From assembly GCF_037026715.1 (NCBI RefSeq), contig NZ_JBANCG010000003.1, positions 310,001-374,000 of the forward strand: a stretch of 64,000 nt of DNA, written 5' to 3'. Positions 41,861 through 53,113 of the stretch are shown here, piece by piece; position 1 is the first letter of the stretch, and every line of letters starts with the position of its first letter. The DNA is from Breoghania sp037026715 (lineage in GTDB: Bacteria; Pseudomonadota; Alphaproteobacteria; Rhizobiales; Stappiaceae). The notes beneath the pieces are model-generated. The model did not search any database and was not told the DNA's origin. It saw only the letters and a program-made list of their open reading frames with translations. A program made the translations under genes and the position numbers.

Positions 41861-42853
41861 ATGCGTACAGGGCTCGTCGTATCCTTAATCGGCCATGCGG
41901 TCGTACTGCTTTGGGGGCTTATCGCCTTTCCGAGTGCGCAACCCTTTTCGGTCGAGCCCGTGGATGCGCTGCCGGTCGATCTGGTGCCGATCGAGGAAGT
42001 GACCAAGACCCGGATCGGCGACAAGACCGCGTCGAAGGACAATCCGTCGGCGCCCAAGCCCGCCGACAAGCCGGTGGAGGCGCCGAAGAAGGCGCCGGAT
42101 CCGGGCAAGAAGCCGACGGAAAGCGCCAAGGCGCAGCCGGCCAAGGCCGAGCCGCAGAAGGTGGCCGAGGCACCGCCGGAGCCCGCGCCCGAGCCGCAGC
42201 CGGAACCCGAGCCTGAGCCGCAGGCGGAACCGGAGCCCGCGCCGCAGGCCGAGCCGGAACCGGCGCCGGCCGCGGAAGAGGCGCCGAAGGAAGCGGAGAA
42301 GGCGCCGGAGCCACCAAAGCCCGTCAACGTGGTGCCGCAGTCCAAGCCGGCGCCGCCCAAGCGCACGCAGACGGCGGCGGTGCAGCCGGCCAAGCAGCAG
42401 CGCGCACGCGAGCAGGATGACGAGAAGAAGTTCGATCCGAACGAGATCTCCAACCTGCTCAACAAGGTCAAGCCGGAGGGCGGAGAGCAAACGGTCTCCG
42501 ACACGCCGGCCGGGCTCGGCAGCACGCGTGCCACACAGCAGCCGGGGCTTTCGGCCAGCCAGCTCGATCTCCTGGTCTCCAAGATCAAGGAGCGCTGGAA
42601 CTACGTTCCCGACGCCTTCCCCCCCGATCTGGTGGTGGTGGTGCAGTTCCAACTGACCCGCGACGGCCATCTGGCCGGGACGCCGCGGATCATGAACTCC
42701 GATCCCTATCCCCGTTTCCGCCAGCTTGCGGAAGCGGCGGTGAGGGCGATCATCGCGGTCGACCGGTCGGAAGGCTTCGGTTTCCTGCCGCAGGAGAGCT
42801 ACGACGGGAACGGTGGATGGAATACGGTGTTGGCCAATCTGAAGCCGCAGTGA
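41861..42853 (+). CDS. tolA: TolA-like tether protein (Pro/Glu-rich)
   Basis: TolA links the TolQR motor to Pal and TolB. The 330-residue protein has an N-terminal membrane span (GLVVSLIGHAVVLLWGLIAF) and a long, low-complexity middle rich in Pro-Glu-Ala, with repeated EPEPxPQAEPEP units (about residues 65-150). A folded C-terminal domain (about 230-330, LDLLVSKIKERWNYVP...) is typical of TolA/TonB. Unlike E. coli TolA, whose middle is a long helix, the Pro content here predicts an extended polyproline-like rod. It lies in the tolQRAB operon. Confidence 0.93.
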   Translation: MRTGLVVSLIGHAVVLLWGLIAFPSAQPFSVEPVDALPVDLVPIEEVTKTRIGDKTASKDNPSAPKPADKPVEAPKKAPDPGKKPTESAKAQPAKAEPQKVAEAPPEPAPEPQPEPEPEPQAEPEPAPQAEPEPAPAAEEAPKEAEKAPEPPKPVNVVPQSKPAPPKRTQTAAVQPAKQQRAREQDDEKKFDPNEISNLLNKVKPEGGEQTVSDTPAGLGSTRATQQPGLSASQLDLLVSKIKERWNYVPDAFPPDLVVVVQFQLTRDGHLAGTPRIMNSDPYPRFRQLAEAAVRAIIAVDRSEGFGFLPQESYDGNGGWNTVLANLKPQ

Positions 42854-42974
42854 CGTTTCATGAGATGGTTCTGAGATCGAAGACATGTTGACAGGCACAC
42901 GGCGCGGGCCTCTGGCCAAGGCCAGGGCAACGGCGGCCCGGCGCGGTGGGCGAAGTCAGTCTGAAGGGATAGCG

Positions 42975-44294
42975 ATGCACGTCTTGTTCAAACGATGGGC
43001 CGTCATGGCCGCCGCGGTGCTCGGCTTCGTCGCCGTCAGCATCCAGCCGTCGAGCGCGCTGGTGGAGATCAACGTCGCCGGCGGCAACATCGAGCCGCTG
43101 CCGATCGCGCTGCCGGATTTCGGCGGCGACGACGCCAAGCTCTCGGCCGATATCGTCTCCGTCATCACCGCGGACCTGAAGCGCTCGGGGCTTTTCCGTC
43201 CGCTCGATCCGCAGAGCTTCATCCAGAAAAACATGGACGTGAACACCCAGCCGCGCTTCGGCGACTGGCGCGTGATCACGGCCCAGGTGCTGGCCACGGG
43301 ATCGGTCTTCCGCCAGTCCGACGGACGGCTGCGGGCGGAATTCCGGCTGTGGGACGTCTTCGCCGGCGAGCAGATGCTCGGCCAGCAGTATTTCACCACG
43401 CCGGAGAACTGGCGTCGGCTCGCTCACATCATCGCCGATGCGATCTACGAGCGGCTGACGGGCGAGAAGGGCTATTTCGACACGCGCGTGGTCTTCGTTT
43501 CCGAAAGCGGGCCGAAGGACAAGCGCGTCAAGCGGCTCGCCATCATGGACCAGGACGGCGCCAACGTGCGCTACCTGACCCGCGGCGACGATCTGGTGCT
43601 GACCCCGCGCTTTTCGCCGACGAGCCAGGAGGTGACCTACATGTCCTACGCCTCCGGCGACCCGCAAGTCTATCTGCTGAACATCGAGACCGGCCAGCGC
43701 GAGGTGGTGGGCAACTTCCCCGGCATGACCTTCGCGCCGCGCTTCTCGCCCGACGGACAGCAGGTGATCATGAGCCTGCAGCAGGCGGGCAACGCCAACA
43801 TCTATTCCATGGACCTGCGCTCTCGCCGGACGACGCGGCTGACTTCGTCGGCTGCGATCGACACCTCGCCGTGCTATTCGCCGGACGGGCGCCAGATCGT
43901 GTTCGAGTCCGATCGTGGCGGCTCGCAGCAGATCTACGTGATGAACGCCGACGGCTCGAACCCGCACCGCATCAGCTTCGGGCCGGGCAACTACTCCACG
44001 CCGGTGTGGTCGCCGCGCGGCGACCTGATCGCGTTCACCAAGCAGCACGAGGGCCGCTTCATGATCGGCGTGATGAAGCCCGACGGCAGCCAGGAGCGCA
44101 TCCTCACCGAGGGCTTCCACAACGAGGGCCCGACCTGGGCGCCGAATGGCCGCGTCGTCATGTTCTTCCGCGACACGCCGGGCGCCAATGGCGGGCCGCA
44201 GCTGTGGACGGTGGACCTGACCGGCTACAACGAGCGCCGGGTGGAAACGCAAGGCTTTGCGTCCGATCCGGCCTGGTCGCCGCTGCTGGAGTAG
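42975..44294 (+). CDS. tolB: TolB periplasmic beta-propeller
   Basis: TolB binds Pal and is controlled by TolA. The 439-residue precursor has a signal peptide (MHVLFKRWAVMAAAVLGFVAVSIQPSSA). An N-terminal domain (residues about 30-165) is followed by a six-bladed propeller with repeated TPRFSPTSQEV, APRFSPDGQQV, SPCYSPDGRQIVFESDRGG and TPVWSPRGDLIAF strands. The ATG at 42975 is preceded by AAGGGA. It is the last gene before the promoter region of pal. Confidence 0.96.
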   Translation: MHVLFKRWAVMAAAVLGFVAVSIQPSSALVEINVAGGNIEPLPIALPDFGGDDAKLSADIVSVITADLKRSGLFRPLDPQSFIQKNMDVNTQPRFGDWRVITAQVLATGSVFRQSDGRLRAEFRLWDVFAGEQMLGQQYFTTPENWRRLAHIIADAIYERLTGEKGYFDTRVVFVSESGPKDKRVKRLAIMDQDGANVRYLTRGDDLVLTPRFSPTSQEVTYMSYASGDPQVYLLNIETGQREVVGNFPGMTFAPRFSPDGQQVIMSLQQAGNANIYSMDLRSRRTTRLTSSAAIDTSPCYSPDGRQIVFESDRGGSQQIYVMNADGSNPHRISFGPGNYSTPVWSPRGDLIAFTKQHEGRFMIGVMKPDGSQERILTEGFHNEGPTWAPNGRVVMFFRDTPGANGGPQLWTVDLTGYNERRVETQGFASDPAWSPLLE

Positions 44295-44662
44295 GCGGCG
44301 TGCAGCGGGGCATGGCGCCGGGGTTGCCCGCCGCCTTGTCCCTGTGCGGCTTGCGCGCATGGCGCCGGGTGCGCGTCATGTGCGTTTTTTTCCGAATTTC
44401 GCTCCGCGCGATGGAACCAATCGCGGAGTGGCTGGTTACCGCCGGAGTTGGGCGGAAATCGTGCCGGCGGTCGCGGTCTTGATCGCGGGGGATACGGGGA
44501 CTAGGTTCACTCACCGTTTCCCGAAATGGCAGGCAGGATCGGTTTCCTGTTCTGGCCGATTAGGGAAAAATTAACCATCTCCGCAAACCACGGCTTAACC
44601 AACTCGGGCTAGGTTTAGTTTACCCTATCGGGGCTCGGTGGGGACCAAGGAGTAGCGGGACT
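44295..44662 (+). other. tolB-pal intergenic region
   Basis: These 368 bases hold no gene. The part from about 44560 to 44630 is AT-rich and contains TTAACCA twice, about 20 bases apart, followed by GGGCTAGGTTTAGTTTACC. It probably contains the pal promoter. TTAACC-type repeats can be recognised by CtrA or similar regulators, but the spacing does not match the classical CtrA box. Confidence 0.4.
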
Positions 44663-45151
44663 ATGAAGATGAACGGGACATTCATGCGCGGATTGCGGGT
44701 CGCCGCTGTGGCGGCGATGGCGCTCTTCGTCGCAGCCTGCGCCCAGACGCGGCCGGACAACCTTGCCAACAGCACGGTGGCACCGGGGACGGCCCAGGAT
44801 TTCGTGGTCAATGTGGGCGATCGGGTGTTCTTCACCGTCGACAGTTCCGATCTGACCGCCGAAGCCCGGGCCACGCTGGACAAGCAGGCGCAGTGGTTGC
44901 AGCAGTATCCGCGGTACACCGTGACGGTGGAAGGCCACGCGGATGAACGCGGCACGCGCGAATACAACATCGCGCTGGGCGCCCGCCGTGCGACCTCTGC
45001 ACGCGACTACCTGATCAGCCGCGGTGTTTCGGCCGACAGGCTGCGCACGATTTCCTACGGCAAGGAGCGTCCGGTTGCCGTGTGCAACGACGCCTCGTGC
45101 TGGACCCAGAACCGCCGCGCCGTGACTGTCGTCAACAACGCGGGAAGCTGA
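44663..45151 (+). CDS. pal: Peptidoglycan-associated lipoprotein Pal
   Basis: Pal anchors the outer membrane to peptidoglycan and is positioned by Tol. The 162-residue precursor has a lipoprotein signal ending LFVAAC, with the acylated cysteine at residue 27 or so. It has an OmpA-type domain with VEGHADERGTREYNIALGARRA. Either the first Met or Met3 could be the start; both leave the lipobox intact. A terminator follows. Confidence 0.96.
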   Translation: MKMNGTFMRGLRVAAVAAMALFVAACAQTRPDNLANSTVAPGTAQDFVVNVGDRVFFTVDSSDLTAEARATLDKQAQWLQQYPRYTVTVEGHADERGTREYNIALGARRATSARDYLISRGVSADRLRTISYGKERPVAVCNDASCWTQNRRAVTVVNNAGS

Positions 45152-45192
45152 CGGCCGGCAACGCGCCCGCGTCTCAGACTTCTGGAAACAGG

Positions 45193-45228
45193 AGACCGGC
45201 GATCCCGAACGGGGCCGCCGGTCTTTTC
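45193..45228 (+). terminator. Rho-independent terminator after pal
   Basis: AGACCGGCG (45193-45201) pairs with CGCCGGTCT (45216-45224), followed by TTTCGTTTTT. It separates pal from the cpoB-tilS unit. Confidence 0.85.
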
Positions 45229-45381
45229 GTTTTTCCCGCACACCGGTTGCGATGCGCGGCGAGCCTCCTATTCTCCTCACCTCGTGTCAGGTCAAAATTT
45301 GGCCGAACTCGGCGCGACCTATGGTAGGAAACGCGTAAACCCTTCTTCCGGGGCCTTCGGGCCCGTGACAACGGATGGATC

Positions 45382-46494
45382 ATGAAGACATCACGTATCC
45401 CAGGCCGTCCGAAACGTGCCCGGGCCTTGGCTCTGGCGCCCCTGGCCGCGGCGTTCGCGCTGGCGCTCGCGGTTCCGTTGACCGCCGCAGGGCCCGCAGC
45501 CGCCCAGGGCGGCTTCTTCGGCTCGTCCAGCAATCGCGAGGACGGCCAGCTTGCCGTGCGGCTCGGTCAGCTCGAGGAACAGGTCCGCAAGCTCACCGGC
45601 CAGGTCGAGGAACTGAACCACCAGCTCCGCCAGACCCAGGACCAGTTGCGCCGCGCGCAGGAGGACAACGAGTTCCGTTTCCAGGAGCTTGAGGGCGGCA
45701 AGCCCGGCTCCGGCAAGCGGTCGCAGGCGCCGGCGCAAAGCGGCACCACCGGTTCGGCCAGCAACAGCTCTTATGGCAGCGCGCCTGCACCCGCCGCCCC
45801 CGATCCGAACGATCCTTATGCCACCAAGCGGCAGGCGACCGTGCGCGATCTCGGGTCCTATTCCGTGCCGGCCGGCGGCACCGGCGAAGAGGGCGGCTCG
45901 CTCGGCCCCTCCGGTCAGCCGCTCGACTTGTCGGCACTCGCGCGCGGCAATTCCGGCGGCGCCTACGGCGGCGATTCCTACGGCGGTGCGCCCGGCAACG
46001 GGGCTTATGAGGAGCCGGACAATCCGCCCCTCGGCGGCACAGGCGTCCCCGGTGTCGGCGGTGGCGACGATGCCATCGGCCAGCTTGCCGCGACCGCGCC
46101 GGACGGTTCCGCGCGGCAGGAATACGACGAGGCCTACTCGATGGTGCTGAACGGCCAGTACGATCAGGCCGCCCAGCGCTTCAAGCATATTCTGGCCGCC
46201 TATCCGGACGATCCGCTTGCCGCCAATGCGCAATATTGGCTGGGCGAGAGCTATTTCGGCAGGGGCAAGTACCGCGAGGCGGCGGATGCCTTTCTCAAGA
46301 CCTACACGGACTATCCGGCCAACGACAAGGCGCCCGACAGCCTGCTGAAGCTCGGCCTGTCGCTCGATGGGCTCGGCCAGAAGGACGCGGCCTGCGCGAC
46401 CTATTCGGAACTTTTGAACAAGTATCCCGGGGCCTCCGGCGCGGTTCTCGACCAGGCGCGCAAGGAGCGGAAGAGTGCCGGCTGCCGAGGATGA
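45382..46494 (+). CDS. cpoB: Tol-Pal system protein CpoB (YbgF)
   Basis: CpoB coordinates peptidoglycan synthesis with Tol-driven outer-membrane constriction. The 370-residue precursor has a signal peptide (residues 1-40) and a trimeric coiled coil (about 55-105, QLEEQVRKLTGQVEELNHQLRQ). A Gly/Pro/Ser-rich linker of some 130 residues follows. The C-terminal TPR domain (about 250-370, YDEAYSMVLNGQYDQAAQRFKHIL) completes it. The linker is longer than in E. coli. The last 20 bases overlap the start of tilS. Confidence 0.93.
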   Translation: MKTSRIPGRPKRARALALAPLAAAFALALAVPLTAAGPAAAQGGFFGSSSNREDGQLAVRLGQLEEQVRKLTGQVEELNHQLRQTQDQLRRAQEDNEFRFQELEGGKPGSGKRSQAPAQSGTTGSASNSSYGSAPAPAAPDPNDPYATKRQATVRDLGSYSVPAGGTGEEGGSLGPSGQPLDLSALARGNSGGAYGGDSYGGAPGNGAYEEPDNPPLGGTGVPGVGGGDDAIGQLAATAPDGSARQEYDEAYSMVLNGQYDQAAQRFKHILAAYPDDPLAANAQYWLGESYFGRGKYREAADAFLKTYTDYPANDKAPDSLLKLGLSLDGLGQKDAACATYSELLNKYPGASGAVLDQARKERKSAGCRG

Positions 46495-47758
46495 CCAGAC
46501 GCCGCTTTGCGACAGCGAGGCGACCGCGCTCTTAGCGCCGCTCAACGAATTTCGCCTGATCGCGCTCGCCGTTTCCGGCGGCGGCGATTCCATGGCGCTT
46601 CTGCATCTGTATGACCGTTGGCGAGAGGCCTGCCCCACGGCGCCCCGCGCGGTCGTTTTCACCGTCGATCACGGCTTGCGGGCCGAGGCGGCCGCCGAGG
46701 CGGAGATGGTCGCCCGGCGCTGCGAGCGCCTGCGAATTCCCCACAAGACGTTGCGCTGGCAGGGGCCCAAGCCCGTCTCCGGTATTCAGGAGGCGGCGCG
46801 CGCGGCGCGTTACGCGCTGATGGTACGGCACATGGCGGCGCTTGGTGCCGAGGCGCTGGTTCTCGCCCACACCCGCGACGATCAGGCGGAAACCTTTCTC
46901 GACCGGCTGGCGCGCGGCAGCGGCGTTTACGGACTGGCCGCCATGGCGCCGCGTACGCAGCGTGACGGCGTGACGCTGGCAAGGCCGCTGCTCGATGTCT
47001 CCCGCGCACGGCTGCGCGCGACGCTCGCCGCGGCGGACCTTTCCTGGGTGGACGATCCCTCCAACGAGGATCCCCATTATCGCCGCGTGCGCATGCGCCG
47101 GCTGATGCCGGTTCTGGCGCATGAGGGGCTTGGCCCCGATCGCCTCGCCGCGACCGCTCGTTCCATGGCGCGTGCTGCGGCCGCGCTCGACGGCTGGGTC
47201 GATGGCGTCATGGCGGGCGAGGTGGTGCGCCATCCGGCCGGTCCCTGCCGGTTCGACGCCGCGCTGCTGCGCCGGTTGCCGGAGGAGGTCGCGCTGAGGC
47301 TGGTTGCCCGGCTGTTGCGCGAAACCGGCGGCGGCGCCCACGTTCCGCGTCTTTCCCGGCTGGAGGCGGCGGTCGCGGCGCTGGAGGCCGGCGAGGGCCG
47401 GCGCACGCTCGCAGGCTGCGTCCTGGAGCGTCGGGGAGGAGAGATCCTTCTCTATCGCGAGATCGGCCGGTGCGGGCTTGAGGAACTCGAGCTGATGCCG
47501 GGAGAGTGCGGAATCTGGGACGGGCGTTTCGCCGTTTCCCTCAGCGGCGACGCGTCGGGCGGTGTGAAGGTCGGTGCCCTCGGCCCCGGCGGGTTGCGCC
47601 GTGCCGGGCTCCCTGCGCCCGAGGGCTGGCCGCGCGGCGTATTCGCCGGTGCCCCGGCGGCGCGGCGGGAAGGCGAGGTCCTGGCGCTGCCCGGTTTCGA
47701 TCTCGACCCCGGCGAAAGGTGGCGGGGACGGGTCGTCGCCTGCCGCATCGGAGCGTGA
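46475..47758 (+). CDS. tilS: tRNA(Ile)-lysidine synthase TilS
   Basis: TilS joins lysine to C34 of the AUA-reading tRNA-Ile, changing its codon and amino-acid specificity. The 427-residue protein has the PP-loop SGGGDS (residues 34-39), the VDHGLR and HTRDDQAETFLDRLARGSG motifs, and the NED segment that contacts the substrate. The GTG start overlaps the end of cpoB by 20 bases, with GGAAGA upstream. Some starts further in are possible, but the PP-loop needs the N-terminus. Confidence 0.95.
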   Translation: MPAAEDDQTPLCDSEATALLAPLNEFRLIALAVSGGGDSMALLHLYDRWREACPTAPRAVVFTVDHGLRAEAAAEAEMVARRCERLRIPHKTLRWQGPKPVSGIQEAARAARYALMVRHMAALGAEALVLAHTRDDQAETFLDRLARGSGVYGLAAMAPRTQRDGVTLARPLLDVSRARLRATLAAADLSWVDDPSNEDPHYRRVRMRRLMPVLAHEGLGPDRLAATARSMARAAAALDGWVDGVMAGEVVRHPAGPCRFDAALLRRLPEEVALRLVARLLRETGGGAHVPRLSRLEAAVAALEAGEGRRTLAGCVLERRGGEILLYREIGRCGLEELELMPGECGIWDGRFAVSLSGDASGGVKVGALGPGGLRRAGLPAPEGWPRGVFAGAPAARREGEVLALPGFDLDPGERWRGRVVACRIGA

Positions 47759-47968
47759 TTGTCGTGCCGGCTTAACAAAATGTCGACATCAATCGGTTGA
47801 TAATGGGTCTGTGCCTTGTTCCGCGGGGGGGCGAGGCCTATCTTTCGGCAGGAACGCCACAGACGGCGCCGGATGCGGCGACGTCCAATCGAACCCCGGT
47901 CGGGGTGTGCCGGCAAGGACATGTCCTTGCTGGCGTCTCATCCACCGACCGGCGGCCAAGGGATCGTT

Positions 47969-49894
<1,926 letters not shown>

Positions 49895-49918
49895 GCCCGT
49901 CTCGCGACACCGAATTGG

Positions 49919-49949
49919 AAAAGGGCCCGGCATAGCCGGGCCCTTTTTC
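49919..49949 (+). terminator. Rho-independent terminator of ftsH
   Basis: AAAGGGCCCGGC pairs with GCCGGGCCCTTT around an ATA loop, followed by further T residues. It lies 25 bases after the ftsH stop, so glmM needs its own promoter. Confidence 0.92.
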
Positions 49950-50469
49950 GTGGGCGGGGCGGAGGGGATAGTGTCGCCCTTTCAGCGCTCCGCCGCTCGC
50001 ATTTTTCGCATTCACGGCACTCAGGGCACTCACCGCACTCGACTGCACTTTCCGCTCGTCATTGCCGGCTCCGACCGGCAATGACGGGTGAGAGGGCGGG
50101 CGAACCGCATCGGGCCGCGGCGTGCGCTCTATCCTCAAGACAATTCGTCTGCGCACGAGCCCTTCGCTCGCGCGCCTCCCCGCCCGCTCGCACTCCGCCC
50201 CGCCTGTCGTCTCCGCAAAAGCCCCCACCTCCGGCGGGCACTGTCACAATCGCAAACAATTTTTGAACTCTTCGGTGACCATAATTCTGTATGTAGACGG
50301 CTGAGAACCGGTATCCGCCGCCTCGGCTGCAGACCCGCTCAAGGCTTGCGGCTTTGCAGGGAGCTGGCCGGAAAGCCCCATTGTTCACGCCCGCTGGCAG
50401 GCATTTGTCGCAGCCCCGCCCGAACCGGCGGACCGCGCGCCCCGGCGGATCCAGAATTTCGGAAGATCC
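49950..50469. other. ftsH-glmM intergenic region
   Basis: These 520 bases show no gene. They contain a run of degenerate GCACTC-type direct repeats near 50010-50050 and a perfect 12-bp hairpin at 50057-50086. The stretch around 50240-50300 is AT-rich (CAATTTTTGAACTC...ATAATTCTGTATG) and probably holds the glmM promoter, although no clean -35/-10 pair can be fixed. Confidence 0.45.
50057..50086. repeat. Perfect 12-bp hairpin repeat
   Basis: CGTCATTGCCGG pairs exactly with CCGGCAATGACG around a CTCCGA loop. A related hairpin with a TCCGA-containing loop occurs at 59996. Both look like single units of a short intergenic palindrome family. Confidence 0.65.
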
Positions 50470-51819
50470 ATGACACGCAGCTACTTCGGCACGGACGGTA
50501 TTCGCGGACAGGCCAACCGTTGGCCCATCACGCCCGAGGTTGCGATGAAGGTCGGCATGGCCGTCGGTGTCATCTTCCGAAACGGCGGCCACCGGCACCG
50601 GGTCGTGCTCGGCAAGGACACGCGGCTTTCCGGCTACATGATCGAGACGGCGCTGGTCGCCGGCTTTACCTCCGCCGGCATGGATGTCTTCCAGCTCGGG
50701 CCCATCCCGACGCCCGCCGTCGCCATGCTGACGCGCAGCTTGCGCGCCGATATCGGCGTGATGATTTCGGCCTCGCACAATGCCTTCGCCGATAACGGCA
50801 TCAAGATCTTCGGCCCGGACGGCTTCAAGCTGTCCGATGAGGTCGAACGCGAGATCGAACGGCTGATCGAGAGCGATCTTTCCGGCCGGCTGGCGGCCCC
50901 CGCCGATCTCGGCCGGGCCAAGCGGGTGGACGGTGTGCGCGATCGCTACGTCGAGTACGCCAAGCGCACGCTGCCGCGCAACATGAGCCTGGAGGGCCTG
51001 CGCATCGTCGTCGACTGCGCCAACGGCGCGGCCTATCGCACGGCGCCGGAAGTGCTGTGGGAGCTGGGCGCGGAGGTGTTTTCCATCGGGGTTGAGCCGG
51101 ACGGCCTTAACATCAACAAGGATTGCGGCTCCACCTCCATCGGTGCGCTGTGCGAGAAGGTGCGCGAGCTGCGCGCCGATATCGGCATCGCGCTCGATGG
51201 CGATGCGGACCGGGTGATCCTCGTGGACGAGAAGGGCGAGGCGGTCGATGGCGACCAGCTGATGGCGGTCGTGGCGGAAAGCTGGAAGGAGAGCGGCCAG
51301 CTCGCCCAGCCCGGCATCGTTGCCACCGTCATGTCGAACCTCGGGCTGGAGCGGCATCTGTCCGATATCGGCCTGACGCTGGCGCGCACCAAGGTCGGCG
51401 ACCGCCACGTGGTGGAACACATGCGCCAGCACGGCTTCAATCTTGGCGGCGAGCAGTCCGGCCACATCATCCTGTCCGATTTCTCCACCACCGGCGATGG
51501 CCTGGTGGCCGCGCTTCAGGTGCTGGCGGTGGTCCGCCAGCAGAACAAGCCCGTGTCCGAGGTCTGCCGCCGGTTCGAGCCGGTGCCGCAGGTGCTCAAG
51601 AACGTGCGTATCGTCGGGGGCACCTCGCCGCTCGACAGCGCGGCGGTCGCGACCTCCATCGAGGCGGGCCGCGGCCGGCTCGGCAAGGGCGGTCGGCTTG
51701 TCATCCGTCCGTCGGGCACCGAACCGCTCATCCGCGTGATGGCGGAAGGCGACGATGTCGATCTCGTCAATTCCGTGGTCGACGATATCTGCACGGCGCT
51801 CACCAGCGTCGCGGCCTGA
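50470..51819 (+). CDS. glmM: Phosphoglucosamine mutase GlmM
   Basis: GlmM converts glucosamine 6-phosphate to glucosamine 1-phosphate for UDP-GlcNAc, peptidoglycan and LPS synthesis. The 449-residue protein has the N-terminal YFGTDGIRG, the phosphoserine loop ISASHN with Ser102, the metal loop DGDADR and the C-terminal phosphate loop RPSGTEPLIRVM. It closes the conserved tol-tilS-ftsH-glmM block. Confidence 0.98.
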   Translation: MTRSYFGTDGIRGQANRWPITPEVAMKVGMAVGVIFRNGGHRHRVVLGKDTRLSGYMIETALVAGFTSAGMDVFQLGPIPTPAVAMLTRSLRADIGVMISASHNAFADNGIKIFGPDGFKLSDEVEREIERLIESDLSGRLAAPADLGRAKRVDGVRDRYVEYAKRTLPRNMSLEGLRIVVDCANGAAYRTAPEVLWELGAEVFSIGVEPDGLNINKDCGSTSIGALCEKVRELRADIGIALDGDADRVILVDEKGEAVDGDQLMAVVAESWKESGQLAQPGIVATVMSNLGLERHLSDIGLTLARTKVGDRHVVEHMRQHGFNLGGEQSGHIILSDFSTTGDGLVAALQVLAVVRQQNKPVSEVCRRFEPVPQVLKNVRIVGGTSPLDSAAVATSIEAGRGRLGKGGRLVIRPSGTEPLIRVMAEGDDVDLVNSVVDDICTALTSVAA

Positions 51820-52288
51820 GGCCTGAAGTTCTGGGGCTGCTGGCGCCATCGGCTCCCGCCGTCCGCATTTTCTCTGATTTTTTTCGTTAAGGATTGCGGT
51901 CCTGTCGTGGGACGCTGCGGGAGGTTTGGTTAACGGGAAGGCGCGCGCCGCCCGTTTCCGGCCATGGTCCCGTTTTTGCCCTGCGACAGGCGGGGTCCGG
52001 ATATTTCTCGATAACCAAGTATTTGTGCGCACTTGGCGAAAATGCCGGTTTCACCGGCGCCTGCCTGCGGTTCCCTATATTTCCGTCTCTCTAACTGCGC
52101 GTTAAAGAACGCTAACGGAAGATTAATGGTTTTAGTTAATGTAAATATGTCGGTAACCTAATCTATTATCCATTTTTGTTAGGGTTAATTGCCCATTAAA
52201 CTTTCTGCACGCATCATTCGGCCCGTCGAGTATGAGTTTGACTGCCTGTTCACGATGGTTCTGGGCAACACAGAGGATGGGGTGCGAG
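51820..52288 (+). other. Upstream region of the outer-membrane protein gene
   Basis: No gene is visible in these 469 bases. From about 52085 to 52205 the sequence is AT-rich with several TTAA/TAAC words (TTAAAGAACGCTAACGG and ATTAATGG...TTAATG), which suggests a regulated promoter for the beta-barrel gene. None of the spacings fits the classical TTAA-N7-TTAA CtrA box exactly. Confidence 0.4.
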
Positions 52289-53023
52289 ATGTGCAGCCTG
52301 AGGAAACTGATCATATTTGCTAGCGTTGCGCTCGCCCTGCCGTCGGTCGCAAGCGCAGCTGACCTTCCCGAATACATTCCCGAACCCTATGTCGCGCCGC
52401 AGGGCGGCTGGTATCTGCGCGGCGACATCGGCTTCAAGATCTATCGCGACCCGGAAGCGAGCACGACCTACAACGGCATCGGCGACTTCTCCAGCGAAGG
52501 CATGGACAACACGGCCCTTCTTGGGGGCGGTATCGGTTACTACTTCAATGACTGGTTCCGTGCCGACGTGACGGCCGACTACGAGTTCAAGTCCGGCTTC
52601 GAAGGGCGCGCGCCGTGCTTCGGTCCGTGCGGTGCGGGGAGCACTTCCATCGAGACCGCCGATATCGATGCGTGGACGTTCATGGTCAATGCCTATGCCG
52701 ATCTTGGCACCTGGCAGGGGTTCACGCCCTATGTCGGCGCCGGTATCGGTACGTCCTACGTCAAGGCCTCGGGCATCCGCTTCGACAATGGCAGCGGCAA
52801 CACCGGTTCCTACGGCAACCACGGCCGCTGGAACCTCGCATGGGCGCTGATGGCCGGTGCCTCTTACGAGATCTCGCCGAACATGATGGTCGACGCGGGC
52901 TACCAGTTCCGCTCGCTCGGCAAGGCCAAGAGCGGCCGGATTTACGGCACCCAGAGCCGCATCGAGTACGACGACATTTACGCCCACGAATTGCGGCTGG
53001 GCCTGCGCTACAACTTCAACTGA
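52289..53023 (+). CDS. Outer-membrane beta-barrel protein (Omp25/RopB-like)
   Basis: The 244-residue precursor starts with a signal peptide (MCSLRKLIIFASVALALPSVASA). It continues as an eight-stranded OmpA/Omp25-type barrel with alternating strands (GWYLRGDIGFKIY, ADVTADYEFKSGF, FTPYVGAGIGTSYVKA and LRLGLRYNFN). The terminal Asn instead of Phe is slightly unusual for Bam recognition, but Phe precedes it. Two in-frame starts upstream (52232 and 52277) lack ribosome sites. It has a terminator at 53054. Confidence 0.88.
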   Translation: MCSLRKLIIFASVALALPSVASAADLPEYIPEPYVAPQGGWYLRGDIGFKIYRDPEASTTYNGIGDFSSEGMDNTALLGGGIGYYFNDWFRADVTADYEFKSGFEGRAPCFGPCGAGSTSIETADIDAWTFMVNAYADLGTWQGFTPYVGAGIGTSYVKASGIRFDNGSGNTGSYGNHGRWNLAWALMAGASYEISPNMMVDAGYQFRSLGKAKSGRIYGTQSRIEYDDIYAHELRLGLRYNFN

Positions 53024-53053
53024 TCGACCTGAAAAGGTCTTCGGTGACAGACG

Positions 53054-53088
53054 GAACGGGCCGGGAAGGGTAACATCCCGGCCCGTTC
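53054..53088. terminator. Hairpin between the convergent barrel and ABC permease genes
   Basis: GAACGGGCCGGG (53054-53065) pairs perfectly with CCCGGCCCGTTC (53077-53088) across an 11-base loop. A T-rich tail is lacking, but the placement suits a bidirectional terminator. Confidence 0.65.
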
Positions 53089-53113
53089 TCGTTCGGTACG
53101 GCCCTGCCTTCGC

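Noticed and set aside
42885..42974. Longer N-terminus for TolB
   Set aside because: The extra 30 residues are Arg-rich and would bury the signal peptide. The ATG at 42975 has a ribosome site and begins the signal sequence directly.
52085..52205. A classical CtrA box upstream of the beta-barrel gene
   Set aside because: TTAA and TAAC words are present, but none has the TTAA-N7-TTAA spacing.
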